Shown here: piece by piece, positions 5,238 to 6,157 of the stretch
Layout: every line of letters starts with the position of its first letter
Numbering within the stretch: the stretch's first letter is position 1
NCBI GenBank assembly: GCA_021823305.1
Contig: JAKAOE010000130.1
Location: 1-6,157, forward strand
DNA: 6,157 nt
Origin: Acidobacteriota bacterium
GTDB taxonomy: Bacteria > Acidobacteriota > Terriglobia > Terriglobales > SCQP01
Reading direction: 5' to 3'
Translations under genes and position numbers: made by a program
The notes under the pieces: generated by a model
Told to the model about the DNA's origin: nothing
The model's database searches: none
The model's input: only the letters and a program-made list of their open reading frames with translations

Positions 5238-6157
5238 GCTACGCACCCGAGCCTCCGGATCCCATGGATGCCAAGCCGTTGCCTTTCGGCCACGGCTACA
5301 AGCTCATCGGCAGGGACTACTCCACCCCCGATCTGCCCGCCAAGGTCACCGGCCGCGCCAAGTACGCCGAGGACTTCCGCGCCGAGGGCATGCTCTTCGC
5401 CAAGCTCGTGCTCTCGCCTATGCCCCACGCCCGCATCCGCGGCTACGACCTCAGCCGCGCTCTCGCCGTCCCCGGCGTGCGCGCCATCCTCACCCCCGCC
5501 GACGTTCCTCCCGCCGCCGTCCCACACGGCGAGCGCGTCCTTACCGACGAGCCCATGTTCCAGGGCGACCCCGTCATGGCCGTCTGCGCCGTGGATGAAG
5601 CCACCGCCGCCGAGGCGATCGAGAAAATTGACATTGACTTCGAGGCGCTGCCCTTCGTCATTGACCCGCTCGACTCCCTCCGCCCCGGCGGCCCCAACCC
5701 CCGCGCCGAGGGCAATGTCTGGTTCGGCCGCGAGCTCAAAACGCTGAAGTGGACCGAAGCCGACTTCGTGCCGTACGCCCAGGGCAACCTCCCCATGGGC
5801 CACGCCCCCAGCGAATGGTCCTACGGCGACCTCGACGCCGGCTTCCGCGACGCCGCCCTCGTCCTCGACCGCTCCTTCGTCACCCCCGACGTCAGCCACC
5901 AGTGCCTCGAGCCGCGCAGCGCCATGGCCTTCTGGCAGAACGGCAAGCTCGTCATCCACACCGGCACCCAAAGCAACTACCAGACCGTCCCCGCCATCGC
6001 GCGCTGGCTCCATGTCCCCGAGGACAAGATTGTGCTCGTCAGCGAGTACACCGGCGGCGGCTTCGGCAGCAAGGTCACCGGCACCATGATCATGCTCGTG
6101 CCCGCCTTGCTGGCGCAAAAGGTCCACGCCCCGGTGATGATGCGCATCAGCCGCGAG
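5234..6157 (+). CDS. Molybdenum-cofactor subunit of a xanthine dehydrogenase-family hydroxylase, 3' end outside window
   Basis: The frame is open without a stop for 308 codons to the window edge, about 40% of the 730-780 aa usual for this subunit. It holds the catalytic molybdopterin cofactor that hydroxylates the substrate. Residues about 38-145, beginning PAKVTGRAKYAEDF, form the alpha/beta hammerhead domain of aldehyde oxidase/xanthine dehydrogenase. The first cofactor-binding domain follows. It has CLEPRSA (E226-P227-R228), the cofactor-contacting Gln in TGTQSNYQT (Q246), and the glycine-rich GGGFGSK at 274-280. The active-site Glu near the C-terminus lies beyond the window. No signal peptide or twin-arginine motif is present. 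Residues 1-25 are Pro-rich and soluble, so export would rely on the Tat signal of its partner. The ATGA overlap with the preceding [2Fe-2S] gene means coupled translation. It is closest in layout to two-subunit IorAB-like enzymes, and the reaction is unknown. Confidence 0.93.
   Translation, partial: MSYAPEPPDPMDAKPLPFGHGYKLIGRDYSTPDLPAKVTGRAKYAEDFRAEGMLFAKLVLSPMPHARIRGYDLSRALAVPGVRAILTPADVPPAAVPHGERVLTDEPMFQGDPVMAVCAVDEATAAEAIEKIDIDFEALPFVIDPLDSLRPGGPNPRAEGNVWFGRELKTLKWTEADFVPYAQGNLPMGHAPSEWSYGDLDAGFRDAALVLDRSFVTPDVSHQCLEPRSAMAFWQNGKLVIHTGTQSNYQTVPAIARWLHVPEDKIVLVSEYTGGGFGSKVTGTMIMLVPALLAQKVHAPVMMRISRE

Noticed and set aside
5180..6127. 315-codon open frame on the - strand opposite the molybdenum subunit gene
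   Set aside because: It has the same antisense composition and no motif, while the + strand frame carries the xanthine dehydrogenase-family signatures.

Overview
This window is a very GC-rich bacterial chromosomal segment. Codons end overwhelmingly in C or G, and every supported gene is on the + strand. The layout is compact, two genes appear to start with TTG, and most starts lack a clear Shine-Dalgarno sequence. Together with a Tat-exported molybdenum hydroxylase, this suggests a free-living GC-rich environmental bacterium. Acidobacteriota is my tentative guess from gene content, and nothing here fixes the taxon.

The left part (108-3506) reads as one housekeeping operon with gaps of 3, 8, 28 and 21 nt. 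It holds coaD (phosphopantetheine adenylyltransferase, coenzyme A synthesis), a class I/II aminotransferase of the Thermus-type aspartate family, a small FmdB-type zinc-ribbon protein with a TTG start, a WalJ/YycJ-type metallo-beta-lactamase-fold hydrolase, and ppa (soluble family I inorganic pyrophosphatase). Ppa removes the PPi that CoaD and other adenylyl transfers release, so the end genes are metabolically compatible, but the set looks like a general housekeeping cluster rather than one pathway. An imperfect 10-bp hairpin overlaps the ppa stop codon and may end the unit.

The middle part (3507-4486) holds a promoter-like TTGACG / TGC-TAGAGT pair followed almost at once by a TTG-started gene. 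It encodes a membrane-anchored, coiled-coil M23 (LytM-type) peptidoglycan endopeptidase with all catalytic residues present.

The right part (4599-6157, running off the end) holds a two-gene unit joined by an ATGA overlap. The first gene encodes a [2Fe-2S] subunit with a twin-arginine signal. The second encodes the first 308 residues of a molybdenum-cofactor subunit of the xanthine dehydrogenase/aldehyde oxidase family that has no export signal of its own. The pair probably leaves the cytoplasm together as a folded periplasmic molybdenum hydroxylase. Its substrate cannot be read from the sequence.

I found no tRNA, rRNA, CRISPR, insertion sequence or phage feature, and no convincing undescribed system. 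The points most worth a second look are the co-exported molybdenum hydroxylase, the apparently leaderless M23 gene, and the zinc-ribbon gene hidden inside a long spurious reading frame.
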